Positions 1-9,946 of a DNA stretch of 64,000 bases are shown here, piece after piece. This DNA is from Oscheius tipulae. Lineage: Eukaryota; Nematoda; Chromadorea; Rhabditida; Rhabditidae. Every line of letters begins with the position of its first letter. The first letter of the stretch is position 1. The DNA is taken from NCBI GenBank assembly GCA_037178975.1, contig JASJZH010000005.1, positions 9,448,501 to 9,512,500 on the forward strand. The letters are read 5' to 3'. The notes under the pieces are model-generated. The model was not told where the DNA came from. It made no database searches and was given only the letters and a program-made list of their open reading frames with translations. A program made the position numbers and the translations under genes.

Positions 1-16
1 TTTTTTTTAACTTTTT

Positions 17-70
17 GATGTTCTGCAAACTTGTAGATCTGAAAAAGGACTACAACTTTGCAGAATATAG
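17..70. repeat. dispersed hairpin repeat, copy 1
   Basis: Imperfect inverted repeat: a left arm GATGTTCTGCAAACTTGTAG and a right arm CTACAACTTTGCAGAATA around a loop of about 12 nt. It is one of 12 copies of the same hairpin in the window. It lies beyond the last visible exon of RdRP-A, so it is probably in an intron. Confidence 0.75.
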
Positions 71-336
71 GAAAGGCTGAAAAGTCACACTAAAACTTAA
101 AAGGAGACTTTGGAAAAGTGGAACGCCGCCATTTTATTTGAGTTTCCGTCCATACAGTCTTGGCTGGTCCACCTACGACCCTATGAGACGAAACGGGTGC
201 GAGCTCGTGGAAGTTTTTGTCCTTTTACTAGGTTTATTTTTGAGTCTTACGATGTTTTGCAAAGAAAATAGTCAAGAACGTTGCTGTGACCCGAAAAATA
301 GGCTTCTTTCCAGCAGACTTCATGCTTTTACAGTAC

Positions 337-3300
337 CTTGACTTTAGTCTCGATGTCCTTAGCTGAAGTCAAGCAGGAAAGTTGCCGGTTGCTCCGATGA
401 ATAACTCCATTAATTCTGCCACTGGCATAAGTCGGTCCATATTCCTCCTGCCGCTTGAAGTCGGCCCGCCGATAGCACCTCTCCGGAGGTATGTCCTGTC
501 CGGTCAGGTCACATTTGATCCAAGTACTGGTCAAGTCAGCCGGAGGGATACCGCTCTTGGCAAAGTCCAGAGACTTACAGCACTTTTTAATCAGTCTCTT
601 GCTTCCCTAAAGCGAATATTTATGCTAAAATGACAGGCCGGTACCTCCGAATTGATACCAAAAATGTCCGAACAGGTCATCTGTGCGTTGGCAAACATGC
701 CAATTTTGTTCTTGGCTATGTAATCCAGATAGTATTCGATCTTTTTCGCTTCCTCTGGAAGCGTCTCCCAATGCGGACGCTTTACAAGTTTGTCGTTATC
801 CACAAAGTCAAACGGTTCCTCGTTTCGATCCAACAGAAGCTCATCGTCGCAGAGGACGGTGTACTCGTCTCCGTCGAGGTCACTTCCTAAAGTCGGTATA
901 CGGTAAGAGCTCCAGCAGTAGTGAACTCTCACGATCGCCCTGCTAAAGTCTGCCCTACCGTATCCTTGTAAGCTGACTTTTTGCTTACACCCCCAAGCAG
1001 TCAATGCCTCTGGATACCTCCCTTCTTCATGGACGTGGATTTCTTGAACACAACTAAGGGCTTCGTGCTTCACCAAGAGGACTTCTTCGTCAGTACTGAC
1101 ACAGAAGTTGCCTGTGTCCTAGCCCACCTGACAGACTTGTTCCTTGCATCTGCTAGTCTTGTTCAACGGTTTACATCAGAGACGGGCGGAATGCGGGATA
1201 TACGAAGGTGTCATTTTGACGACGTAGTGCGCACCAACTCGTATAACATATAGGCTGCGTATGGAAATTGACTACGGTTAGTTGTCGATGCGCAGCATTG
1301 TGTTATAAGAGTTGGTGCGCACTCCAAAGTGAATATTTCGCATTTCGCCCGTCTTTGGTTTATATCCTAGCTGTTCCTGACTGTTAGCATGACATGTTAT
1401 CAGGTCAGCTTGTCATGTCAGTCTGTCAATTCTATTGTCCTTCTCTGTTTAGATTGATGCCTGTCTTTTTGGGCTACACACTCGTATGAAAGTTCGCGTA
1501 GCAATCTCAACTCTAGACCAGACATGTCAACAAATTGACAGGATTATTGGCCGGATCTGACTTGTCATTCTTGCTTCGCACTTCCAGACAGTTACAGAGC
1601 CACAGACACTTCAAAAAGACTCCCTACCTGCCATCTTATCCGGTTCCGGACGCTTCCCATGATTCGGAAAGACAATGACATCCCAATAGCGCTCAGCCAG
1701 CTCCTTATGATTGACCGCCTCGTAAATTCTCACATCGCCACTGGCAAGACAGGGATTCTTCGTCACGGTAATATTGCCCTCGAGGATTTTGCGTGGAGCA
1801 TCCTTCCGCGGAAACTTGTCCCTGACCGAGACGGTCCACTGGACGAAGACCTGGCCCGGCTTCAAGAGTCCAGTCTCGTCACAGACTCCGAACATGGATC
1901 GGCCCAAGTGATGCGGCATTGGGAAACTGATCTTGTTGATTTGTTGCTCTGAAATTGGCGGATCTTAGGGTTGATGGGAAAAAAAACTACCAAGTTTCTG
2001 CTTAACATAGGCTCTGACCAAGCTGACGAAGAAGTCCTCTTGGTGAAGGACGAAGCCCTTAGTTGTGCTCAAGAAATCCACGTCCATGAAGAAGGGAAGA
2101 TCCTAAAGTATCCATTTTGCTTGAAAAGATCTCAGAGCATCTTTTATGGAAAACACAAAAAGATATTATCATCACTGGAACACAACCCGACAGCTTTTGA
2201 CCAGTAGTCTGAGCACTAACCGAGTGAGTCATGAGGACAAAAGCCACGCCGATGTTCACCGAGTAATTTGTCCTGACATACAAAGAGTGCAGGCGGTATA
2301 AGGTCGCTAGAGTTACTGCGCAGACCTTTTATGTTTTGCTCACCCAACTAACCTTGAGCACATTCCGGAACTTGACTTCATCGACAAGAGAGAAAGCCAG
2401 CGATTGAAACATTTCTTCGTAGAGATTCAGGATCCGGTTGGTAATCCGTTTATGAGTTGCGGGTTTTACAGACTTCGAATTCTGGCAGAGAATGTTAATT
2501 AGCGGTTTGCTGAGATTGGTGGGCAGCGGCATGGCAGCTTTGACCAGCTCGATGTGACCTTCCTCCCGGCCGTCGAATTTGCACTGTGAATTGCGAAAAG
2601 CCAGTCTCAAGCCATCTCCAAGATCAGGATTCACGGCCAGCATGCCCTTGAATCCAAGGAAACGGAACTGGAATGCACAGGGAGCATTGGAGATTTTGAG
2701 CAGAGAGAAAATGGTCTCGTTGAGTCGTCGACTGATCTGTCCACAACCGTCGCTAAAGCAGAATGGCTTTCCTTTGCTGTTGAGGGCATCGGGGTATTCG
2801 AAGTCTTTGATCATGCACCACATGTTGCTCTTTATCAAGAAGTGGCATCGCTAAAATCAGTAGTGAGAATTGGTATCTGAACTATACCTCTATATCTCGC
2901 AATATATCTGTCTGTCTATTTCTCTGTCAACTCACCAGACTCTGGGTGAGTAGCTGTCCTTCTCTAGCCAATCGTCGGTACATGTTATTGCCTACTTGCT
3001 GATCCAAATTTTCAAATTGACCCAGCTGTTTGAAAGTACATGTTATCAGGGTCTGATCCATGAAGTAAGTTCCCATCTCACGCTGTTGGCTTCCAGACGA
3101 TCCAAAGAATTTGTAGATACGGCCACAGATTTCGACCCCGTGCAGCATCGTGGTGACCAGGATCTGACGTAAACGACTTTCTCCGTGGTTGTGAACTCTA
3201 AGCTGAGATCCGTCATCTTCTCTCACAAGAACGCGCATCATTCTGGTCTCGTCTTTGATGTGACGAGTGACTGTGTTCCCCAAATGGATTTCTGGACATC

Positions 3301-5356
3301 GGAATAGGATACGAGTCGGGGTCAGGACAATCTAAAATACTGCTACTCGTGAAGAAGAGACAAAGACAGAGGTAGAATCAAAAACCTTACCAATCCAATT
3401 TTCTCAAACTGGATGTCATTCAGCTTATCATCGTAGGGGAGAATGGACAGGTTGCCCTCCTTTAGAGCTTGTCTAAACGTCGCGATGATAGTGAATATGT
3501 CGGCATGTTTCTTCCGAGTATTCAGGAAGCGCGTGAGTGATTCGAGGATCTTGATGCAGTCAGCACAGCTGTCGTTCCAAGCCATTTCAAGGATAATGTT
3601 TTGAAAGCTATTGAATGCGATTTCGTCCACTAGGATCTGGTTCTTGACTATGGCTCCTCTGAAATGGTGAACGGTTAGAAAGCTGTTACCACCTACAGAG
3701 ACAGTAGCACTTTGACCATGTAGACGATGTAGAAGATATCCTTCTCATGAAAGCGGTTTTGTTTCATCAAAAGTTCGTGGATGCGTTCGCTGGGGCGAGG
3801 TACAAAATGAAAAGAGTTTCTCCCTCCTTGGATTTCGCCTTGGATCTTGTCTTGAGAAGTCTTAAGCCAGGACTTTCGTAGTACCAGAGACAGAGACTCA
3901 CATTGATCTGTCCGAATTCGATTGGCACATGTGTCCTTGCATAGATTCTTGAGAGCAGAATGTAGAGCTCTTTTTCAGAAGCGTTTTGGTACTCAACGCG
4001 GATGAACCGGTTGTTTGCCAAAACACTTTTCTCAGGATACTCCAGACTGCTGGTCCCGCGATAGACAGTTTCGAATTGCTGCCTCGGCTCGGCTGACTGA
4101 AGAAGCTTATGTGTTTGCAGCAGGAAAAACTTACCATATTGGGTTGTCCACTGTGTAGAATTCCAACCTCAGTCCTCCGAATACTGGCCGGATAGGCCAG
4201 CTCAAAGAAGAGAACATAGCGATCGTTGAACTGGGAGACAATGACTCTCTGGAGCTGCTTCTTCTCACGCTCGATCGTGAGAATGTAGTATTCCAAAGGT
4301 CTCTGGGCTTGGGGATTCCGATTGGTGTAGTTCCAGATGTCAATCGCCATCAGACGGTCATTGTCAAAGTTGAAAGTGGATACGAACTTGGCCCTCATCC
4401 AGGCTCCCCATTTGGGAGAGAAATGATCGTTGTCATAGTTTATCTGAATTCGTTCTTGTTGCAGGCATGAGAAAAATGGTTACAGTCCAGTGATTAACGA
4501 AGTCTTGGTTTGGTAGCAGTGTTCCAAATTGAAGCGATGCAACTTGGAGTTTCATACAGGAACTGAATTCTGTTTGTTTAATAAGTACAACGTAATTTAA
4601 GACAAGAATATAGCACTTGCGCCCGACTTCCCACTCATGAATGACAGAGAAAATTGACGCGGTCTTTGTCCGCTTGGCTCACTCGGTTAGCGCTCCGTCA
4701 CAAAGCTTGGCTAGCCGCGTTCGACTCTCACACAGAGCTCTTCATACTGAAACTTACACTAGGCCGCGATAAAATAGCTTCTCGTCCTTGGCTCTCCAAA
4801 GAACTTTTAATATGGTTTGACCCGTCTTCCATGGCTTCTTCGCAGCCTCCAATATTCTGGAGAACGCGTTCTTTGGAGAATCGGTCAGCTGAAACGACAT
4901 TGCGATATACAGAGAGAGTGACGCACGATAAGGGAGTACTGCAGTTGACTCACACAGCCCAGCTCCTTCAATTCCATACCCTCGACATAGGTAGCACGAA
5001 GAGATTGCTGAAATTTTGCTCCAGAGAGACAGTGAGACAGAGGCAGAAAGACGACGAGACAGAGAGACAGAGACAGAATTTACAAACCTGGTTAATGCCT
5101 ATCCCATGCTCAAATTTTATAGCCTCGCTCCCTCCAATTCTCGGTAGCTCCAAGACGATCGGTATGGTCTCGACGTCCGTCGTCAGTACCAAGTCGTCTG
5201 GAGACCAGTTCTCCGCATCGCTCAGATTTCTGCCACAGACGGCTCCAGGCCTGGATTTTCCATTGCTTTCCTCGGCTAAGTTCAGAGCGCCTTAATCCAA
5301 TTATATTTCCGAAATACGTCTTAATCACCCATAGCGTTGGCGAGGGGACGCTGCAT
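337..5356 (-). CDS. cellular RNA-dependent RNA polymerase A (EGO-1/RRF type), 3' end off the window
   Basis: The product should copy RNA templates to make secondary small-interfering RNAs in RNA silencing. Fifteen exons fit in phase: 5329-5356, 5088-5290, 4954-5007, 4758-4888, 4484-4562, 4135-4443, 3902-4096, 3697-3860, 3391-3658, 2936-3331, 2353-2850, 1991-2102, 1628-1948, 645-886 and 337-606, about 1,090 codons. Landmarks are SGSQQRE, FRFLGFKGML, LGRSMFGVCDETGLL, VTKNPC, the catalytic DLDGD in SDLDGDEY (exon 645-886), and RINGVIHR. Most of these can be aligned to RdRP-B, and two introns sit at the same sites. The last visible exon ends at a GT donor, so the C-terminal region lies off the left edge. 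The ATG at 5356 is the best phase-compatible start but is uncertain. The intron 607-644 is only 38 nt. Known of the family: three aspartates in DxDGD bind metal, and all are present. Inference: an active enzyme. Confidence 0.9.
1019..1092 (+). repeat. antisense copy of an RdRP-A exon inside an RdRP-A intron
   Basis: These 74 bases are the reverse complement of 2024-2097, which is the core of RdRP-A exon 1991-2102, with two mismatches. Read on the plus strand they still spell the exon peptide (FFMDVDFLNTTKGFVLHQED). They lie in the 741 nt intron 887-1627, antisense to the gene. In the pre-mRNA the exon and this copy would pair, with the exon 1628-1948 in the loop. Confidence 0.9.
1173..1362. 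mobile_element. MITE-like inverted-repeat element, family A, copy 1
   Basis: The core 1227-1322 has 22 nt ends GTGCGCACCAACTC..TATAACA with one mismatch. Weaker outer arms (GAGACGGGCGGAATGCG and its complement near 1340-1360) extend it to about 190 bp. There is no ORF. It lies in the RdRP-A intron 887-1627, 80 bp from the antisense exon copy. Related elements are at 5465 and 16350. Confidence 0.7.
4670..4732 (+). repeat. tRNA-derived relic
   Basis: TTGGCTCACTCGGTTAGCGC resembles a tRNA D-arm/A box and GCGTTCGACTC a T-arm/B box, but no acceptor or anticodon stem can be built. It lies in an RdRP-A intron. I read it as a SINE relic and not a working tRNA gene. Confidence 0.4.
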
Positions 5357-7224
5357 ATTGGTTTTCGATGCCCTCGAAAGGCGCTGGTCTGGAAATTAGT
5401 GTATATTTAAGGGCAGGCCGACCCTTTCAACCCATAAAAAGTGCACATATAGCAAGGATATTTTGTGCGCATCAACTCTCATAACATACTCACTGTGTCC
5501 TTTCTGTCTCACTGTCTCTGCGGCCTGTATCGTGTCCAAGTTGATGCACACTCCAAAGCGAAAATAGCGCAGAAACCAAGAGAAGGGCCGTAATAGATTC
5601 TAATAGATTACAGTCAGCTCTGGATGTGTTATTATTTAAGGGTACGGACCGAAAGAGTGTTTGTCTTAGGGGAAGAGAGACTCACCTCGCCGTCTGATAT
5701 GGTCTTCCGCTGGTATTCATGGCTTTATCACCTGCAAAAAACCATGACGGCTGACGAAATGGCTTGAAAAAAAAAGATAGGAGAGTGCAGAGAAGGTGGT
5801 GTCGCGAAATCGGTAGACTTATCAGAGGAGCAAGAAGGTAATTTACAACTATGTGAAATCGATTGACTGCAGACCTTCAAACGCCTCATTGTATCAGAGA
5901 AAGGACTTCGCGTTCGAACCTCGCCTAGGTTAAACCATTTTTTCTCCTCAGAAAGCACATTACAAAGGAGTTCCTATCCCTTGTTACTCAGAACTATTAT
6001 TCTTGCCATTTCAGATCATCCAAATTTTGCGCGCCAAGTTCAAAAGCTGAAGCGAGCTCGTTTAGTTTTTTGGGGATGGTTTCATTGTTTGTCAAGAAAA
6101 TGGCAAAAACCAACGAAACAGCTGCTGCAGCGCAATCAACTGGTCATCAGCTGGGCCGGGGCACTATTTCTTTGTACCCTTCACCGGGCCATAGTTTGTG
6201 TTCAACAAAACAACTGATGAGTCACATTCAAAATATGCTAAAGTAGACAGAAGCAGTTCACTATTATCAAGACTCATGAGCAAAAAAAACGCCAAAACTG
6301 GCTTTGGCCAAATAACTGATCTTGGTCAGGTATATGGCCAAAGCTTGCTATTTCGTCTCTCAATCTTTTTTAAATTGTCTGCGTGTGTCTGTCTGACTGT
6401 CCGTCTGAAGCCGTCTGTGCGCAGCCAGCCTTTCCCCTGCGTTGGCGCCCCTCGCCTGCTTGGTGTACTGCTAGGAGGTGCCGTCGCCGGCAGCACGCGC
6501 GCCGCATGCGTTTCGGGTTCGATTCTGCGCCCTTCTATCGCATTGAGGTCAGTAACGTGTCATTTGTAGAGTTTGATGAGCTGAGTAAATCAAATGATAA
6601 AAGCGAAAAATTGGCATTTCACCGCAATTTCAAAACAAATCGAGTTGTGAGCTAAAGTTAATGTTCGAGAGATAGAACGTGAGTTCAAAGGATAAGAAGT
6701 TAGTTCTAAGGCTTGGAAGTGGGTTCAAAGAATAGGAAGTATAGGATATATGGGATGGAAGTGAGTTCAAATGAACGGAATTTAGTAGAAAATGATTTCG
6801 AAGAGTGGGTTCGAGGAATTTGATTTAAAAGATAGGTATTGAGTCCAAAGTATAGAAATGGGTGGGAAACGGTGTTAGAAGTTTAGGAACTGTCTCTGTC
6901 TCTCTGTCTCCTTTCCCTTACACTAATCTCTACTATCTGTAGCGCGATGGTTTCTGTAGCGGATTGTGTCTGTTTGTTTGTCCGAGGCCACGTACCCGAA
7001 GCGACAAATTATTGCCAATTAGCTTGTGCCAAAAGTTTTTGCAAGTCAAGTTTGAAATTTGAGATAAAGCGTATAGTTTTTGGAAAGAGTCACACAGTAG
7101 AGCAACAGTAGTTGGCGGCGAAGCTGTTTTTCGGCAGCTGGTCTAATCTACAATGAGAATACGGGCTAATTGAGGAAACTGTCAGTCTTTCAAAGAGTCA
7201 TTTCCGGAGACAATTCATTGCCGA
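5357..7224. other. intergenic, no gene seen
   Basis: Upstream flank of RdRP-A and downstream flank of the reductase. It holds the family A element at 5465, a B-box-like GCGTTCGAACC near 5905, and around 6660-6860 a degenerate purine-rich tandem pattern (GGAAGTGGGTTCAAAG-like units, about 30-50 bp apart). The open frames here show no motif or splice logic. Confidence 0.5.
5465..5551. mobile_element. MITE-like inverted-repeat element, family A, copy 2
   Basis: The ends GTGCGCATCAACTCTCATAA and AAGTTGATGCACAC are inverted, and the following CTCCAAAG matches the flank of copy 1. It lies about 110 bp upstream of the proposed RdRP-A start codon, so it may sit in its promoter or 5' UTR. Confidence 0.6.
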
Positions 7225-8465
7225 TCAAATGATATAACTCGAGTCCCAGCAGACCTTCCTCGTCTTGCCGTTGTTCAACAACCTGTTAATGTCTTCCCTC
7301 GATATTTTAACTTCTATCGCCTTCATATTTTCCCGTATGTGGTCTGGATTTGTACTCCTTGGGATCACACTGATTCCCTGTGACAAACTCCAGGCCAGAA
7401 GGAAGACAGAGACAGATCTGAATCGGTAACCATTGAATGGAGCTGACTTACACACTGTACTTCTTGGCTAGTTCAATGATCTCAGGGTCTGAAGCTAGCT
7501 CCTTATGATACTCTTCGTTGCCAAGACTACTATAGGCTTGAAAGTGAATCCCGTTTTTTGCACAGTACTCCACGAGATCGGTCTGATGAAAATGGGGATG
7601 GTATTCGATTTGGTTGAGAGCTGGTGGGATTCGGCATTCTTTCAGTAAGAGTGAGAGATGTCTTTCGTCGAAGTTGGAGACTCCAATGGCACGAATGTCC
7701 CCTCGGTCTTAATAAGAAAGTAAGAGAGACGAAGAGGTAGAGAGAATGAAAGACAGGAAAACAGAGGGACAGAGAGATTCAGAGAGACCCTCACCGTAAA
7801 ACTTTTCCAAAACCGAATAGCTCTCATGTCTGAGAATTGGGTTGTAGGAATACGTTCCCGGCATTTTGCACACTCCCGGCCAATGCACCAACAATAAGTC
7901 GAGGTAATCTGTTTGCAGGTCGTCGAGACTTCTGAAACTTCGATCAGACTGAATTAGGGCGAGAACTGACTGCTCGATGACCTCTTCGGCCAGATCTTTG
8001 CCTTGAGAGATAGGAGTCAGCTTGGAGCTCAAGAATATGTCCTCTCTGTAACAATATTTCAGACTGACCAAGAGCACAGAGAAACAGGGAAGTACAAGAA
8101 GAGTAGGAAAACCTTTTTAATTTATATTTCGGTAGCAGCGTGTCCAAGGCCTCTCCGACAGCTTGTTCTGTCCCGTATAGTTGAGCCGTATCGATCAGAC
8201 GATATCCATAGGCCAGTCCAGCGTCCAGACTCTCATAAAGCTTGTCTTCGTTTACCTGAATTCTAAGGGTTTATAAGTAGAATCGGCCTACCTGATACGT
8301 GCCCATTCCGATCATAGGCATCTTCGTTTTGACGTACTCACGACCGTCCATTTCGACAAATTCGGTAATCAGAAAATCCGTTAAAGAAGCGTGACGACGG
8401 GAGAGAGTGCCGCAGAGTGTATAAAGTGATGGCAAGTGTGGCGAAAACCGGTTGAAGGACCGCAA
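7225..8465 (-). CDS. aldo-keto reductase
   Basis: NADPH-dependent carbonyl reductase with the AKR barrel fold, probably cytosolic. Exons 8292-8465, 8113-8255, 7795-8045, 7452-7707 and 7225-7417 join in phase. Family landmarks are in order: MPMIGMGTYQ, then RLIDTAQLYGTE (catalytic Asp and Tyr), SSKL (catalytic Lys), LLLVHWPG (catalytic His), AIGVSNF, PALNQIEYHP, and the NADP-binding tail ISVIPRSTNPDHIREN. From the ATG at 8351 (MDGREY) it is 300 aa, the usual AKR length. The upstream in-frame ATG at 8465 would add a 38-residue basic, hydroxylated leader that could target mitochondria. Introns hold CTGTCTCT-like filler. It sits between two divergent RdRPs, with no evident functional tie. The substrate cannot be told. 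Confidence 0.93.
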
Positions 8466-8929
8466 TGTTCAAGTCGCGTATCAAGGTTGACCCGACTATA
8501 TTTTTGAACGAGTAAACTTTAGACTCTCTTTTTGTTGTTGCGGTCTTTCAGTGAGACCACAATTGGAGAGTGACAGAAACGCAGAGAGATGAAGGCATAG
8601 ACAGAGAGATAAAAGATGGAGAGAGAGAAAGAGAGAGGCTTAGGATTAGGCTAGGCTTTCTTAACCCATCGTCTCTCTGGCTCATTGACTAGTGAACCAA
8701 AAGGTAAACCTATTTCACTATCTCTATCTCCCTGTCAGTCTCTCCCTTTGGTACCCTCCATACCATCGAAAACTATACCCTCATTGTGTGACGACTTCGG
8801 CTTTATCGGTACACACCCCTTATGAATCATTACATACCTCTACGCATCAAAACATATGTCACTTAGGCTCCGGAGAGCGACTCACAATTTCAGTGCTCAT
8901 TTTGAAACTTGAACTGTCCTGACTTGTCT

Positions 8930-9008
8930 TGTCAACTCTAATCTAGGATAACACTTGGCAGAAAAGTCAATAAACACAGCCATGTGTTATCCCAGGTTAG
9001 AGTTGACA
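8930..9008. mobile_element. MITE-like inverted-repeat element, family B, copy 1
   Basis: The left end TGTCAACTCTAATCTAGGAT and the right end ATCCCAGGTTAGAGTTGACA are inverted copies around a short centre. The 20 bp before it (CTTGAACTGTCCTGACTTG) recur before the copy at 43764, so the element probably extends further left. Confidence 0.7.
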
Positions 9009-9165
9009 TGTGTTGTGCAAATTGTAAGGGTAGGATTTGTGTCCAATAAACATAGTTAGCAGAGCCTTCTCGTGTCCGCCGCTTATTGGCTCGTCACTCC
9101 TTCTTGAGTTAGCTTTTCTCATCGCTGCGAATGTCGTCGTCTTTGGCGCGCTTTCTCTTATCTTC

Positions 9166-9249
9166 CTTGTGTCCATAGAAGGCTGGTTACGTAACCATCG
9201 GCATATTTTTACTCTCTTCCTCTATATTATTCCTATCCATTTAAGTACT
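9166..9249 (+). repeat. direct repeat, left unit
   Basis: It shares GGCTGGTT, GTAACCA, CTCTCTTCCTC and CCTATCCATTTAAGTAC in the same order with 9496-9582. Roughly four bases in five match. No coding sense is seen. Confidence 0.6.
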
Positions 9250-9495
9250 CCCGAATCTTGAATGTCACAAAAAACTTGTCTTCCCCAAACTGACTGCTCG
9301 TACCTGTTTAAGCGAGTGTTTCGCTACGATACACGCATTACCGTATTTCGCAATTCAAACCATTTTCATTCAAAAGCTCCAAGAAAAATGGATTTCTGCC
9401 GATTTTTGTCGACGTTTGTAGCTGTTATTGTGTTAAAACACTACTCTATACTCATGTGGACAAATTACATAGTTGGAGCGGTCTCTCGTATTACC

Positions 9496-9582
9496 CTTGT
9501 GCCCTTAGACGGCTGGTTTTGTAACCACCAGCAGACTTTTGCTCTCTTCCTCTTTTATATTAATTCCTATCCATTTAAGTAC
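9496..9582 (+). repeat. direct repeat, right unit
   Basis: Partner of 9166-9249, 330 bp downstream in the same orientation. Confidence 0.6.
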
Positions 9583-9946
9583 CTGGTTTACCACCTTTTT
9601 TTCTAATTGCTCACCAGCGTTTCGTAACCTTTTTGCGCTTAGCCTTCGCTGGGAGTCGATTTGCACTGTTTCGCTCCTGTCCCTCACTCACTGTCAGCTT
9701 AGATTTTGTTCTAGGAGCTCGGAGGGAAAATTTCGAAACTCTTGGTGCAAATACCTCCAATCTTTTCACAGGGTAACTTGAAAGAACAATTAACCGCGTT
9801 CATTGCTGAAAGCATGGAGAGACAATACGATATTTGCAACTATGGTCCGAGATCAAGGACAGTAAGACCTAGCATTGTAAGGTGCTCTAGTCTTGTTTCT
9901 AAGATAGAAGCTTTAGAAGGAAAAGCTGGAGGTCTACCAATTCACA

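Larger units (their letters stand above)
8466..9946. other. intergenic, repeats only
   Basis: Upstream of both the reductase and RdRP-B. It contains the family B element at 8930 and a direct repeat pair at 9166/9496. A possible upstream RdRP-B exon ends near 9871 (…CCTAGCATT before GTAAGG), but I cannot join it with confidence. Confidence 0.45.

Noticed and set aside
337-886. RdRP-A as a pseudogene because of a stop between exons
   Set aside because: The stop lies in a 38 nt intron with proper GT..AG ends that matches an intron of RdRP-B; all catalytic aspartates are present.
1971-2207. Plus-strand ORF with the same peptide as a minus-strand frame at 591-1076 (EALSC.QEIHVHEEG)
   Set aside because: The shared peptide is only the complement of the duplicated RdRP exon; the real frame is FFMDVDFL on the other strand.
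4654-5295. 213-codon plus-strand open frame
   Set aside because: It lies opposite four RdRP-A exons that splice in phase and align to RdRP-B; it is their shadow.
9262-9606. 114-codon plus-strand ORF
   Set aside because: Composition follows the repeat there, no splice partner or motif.
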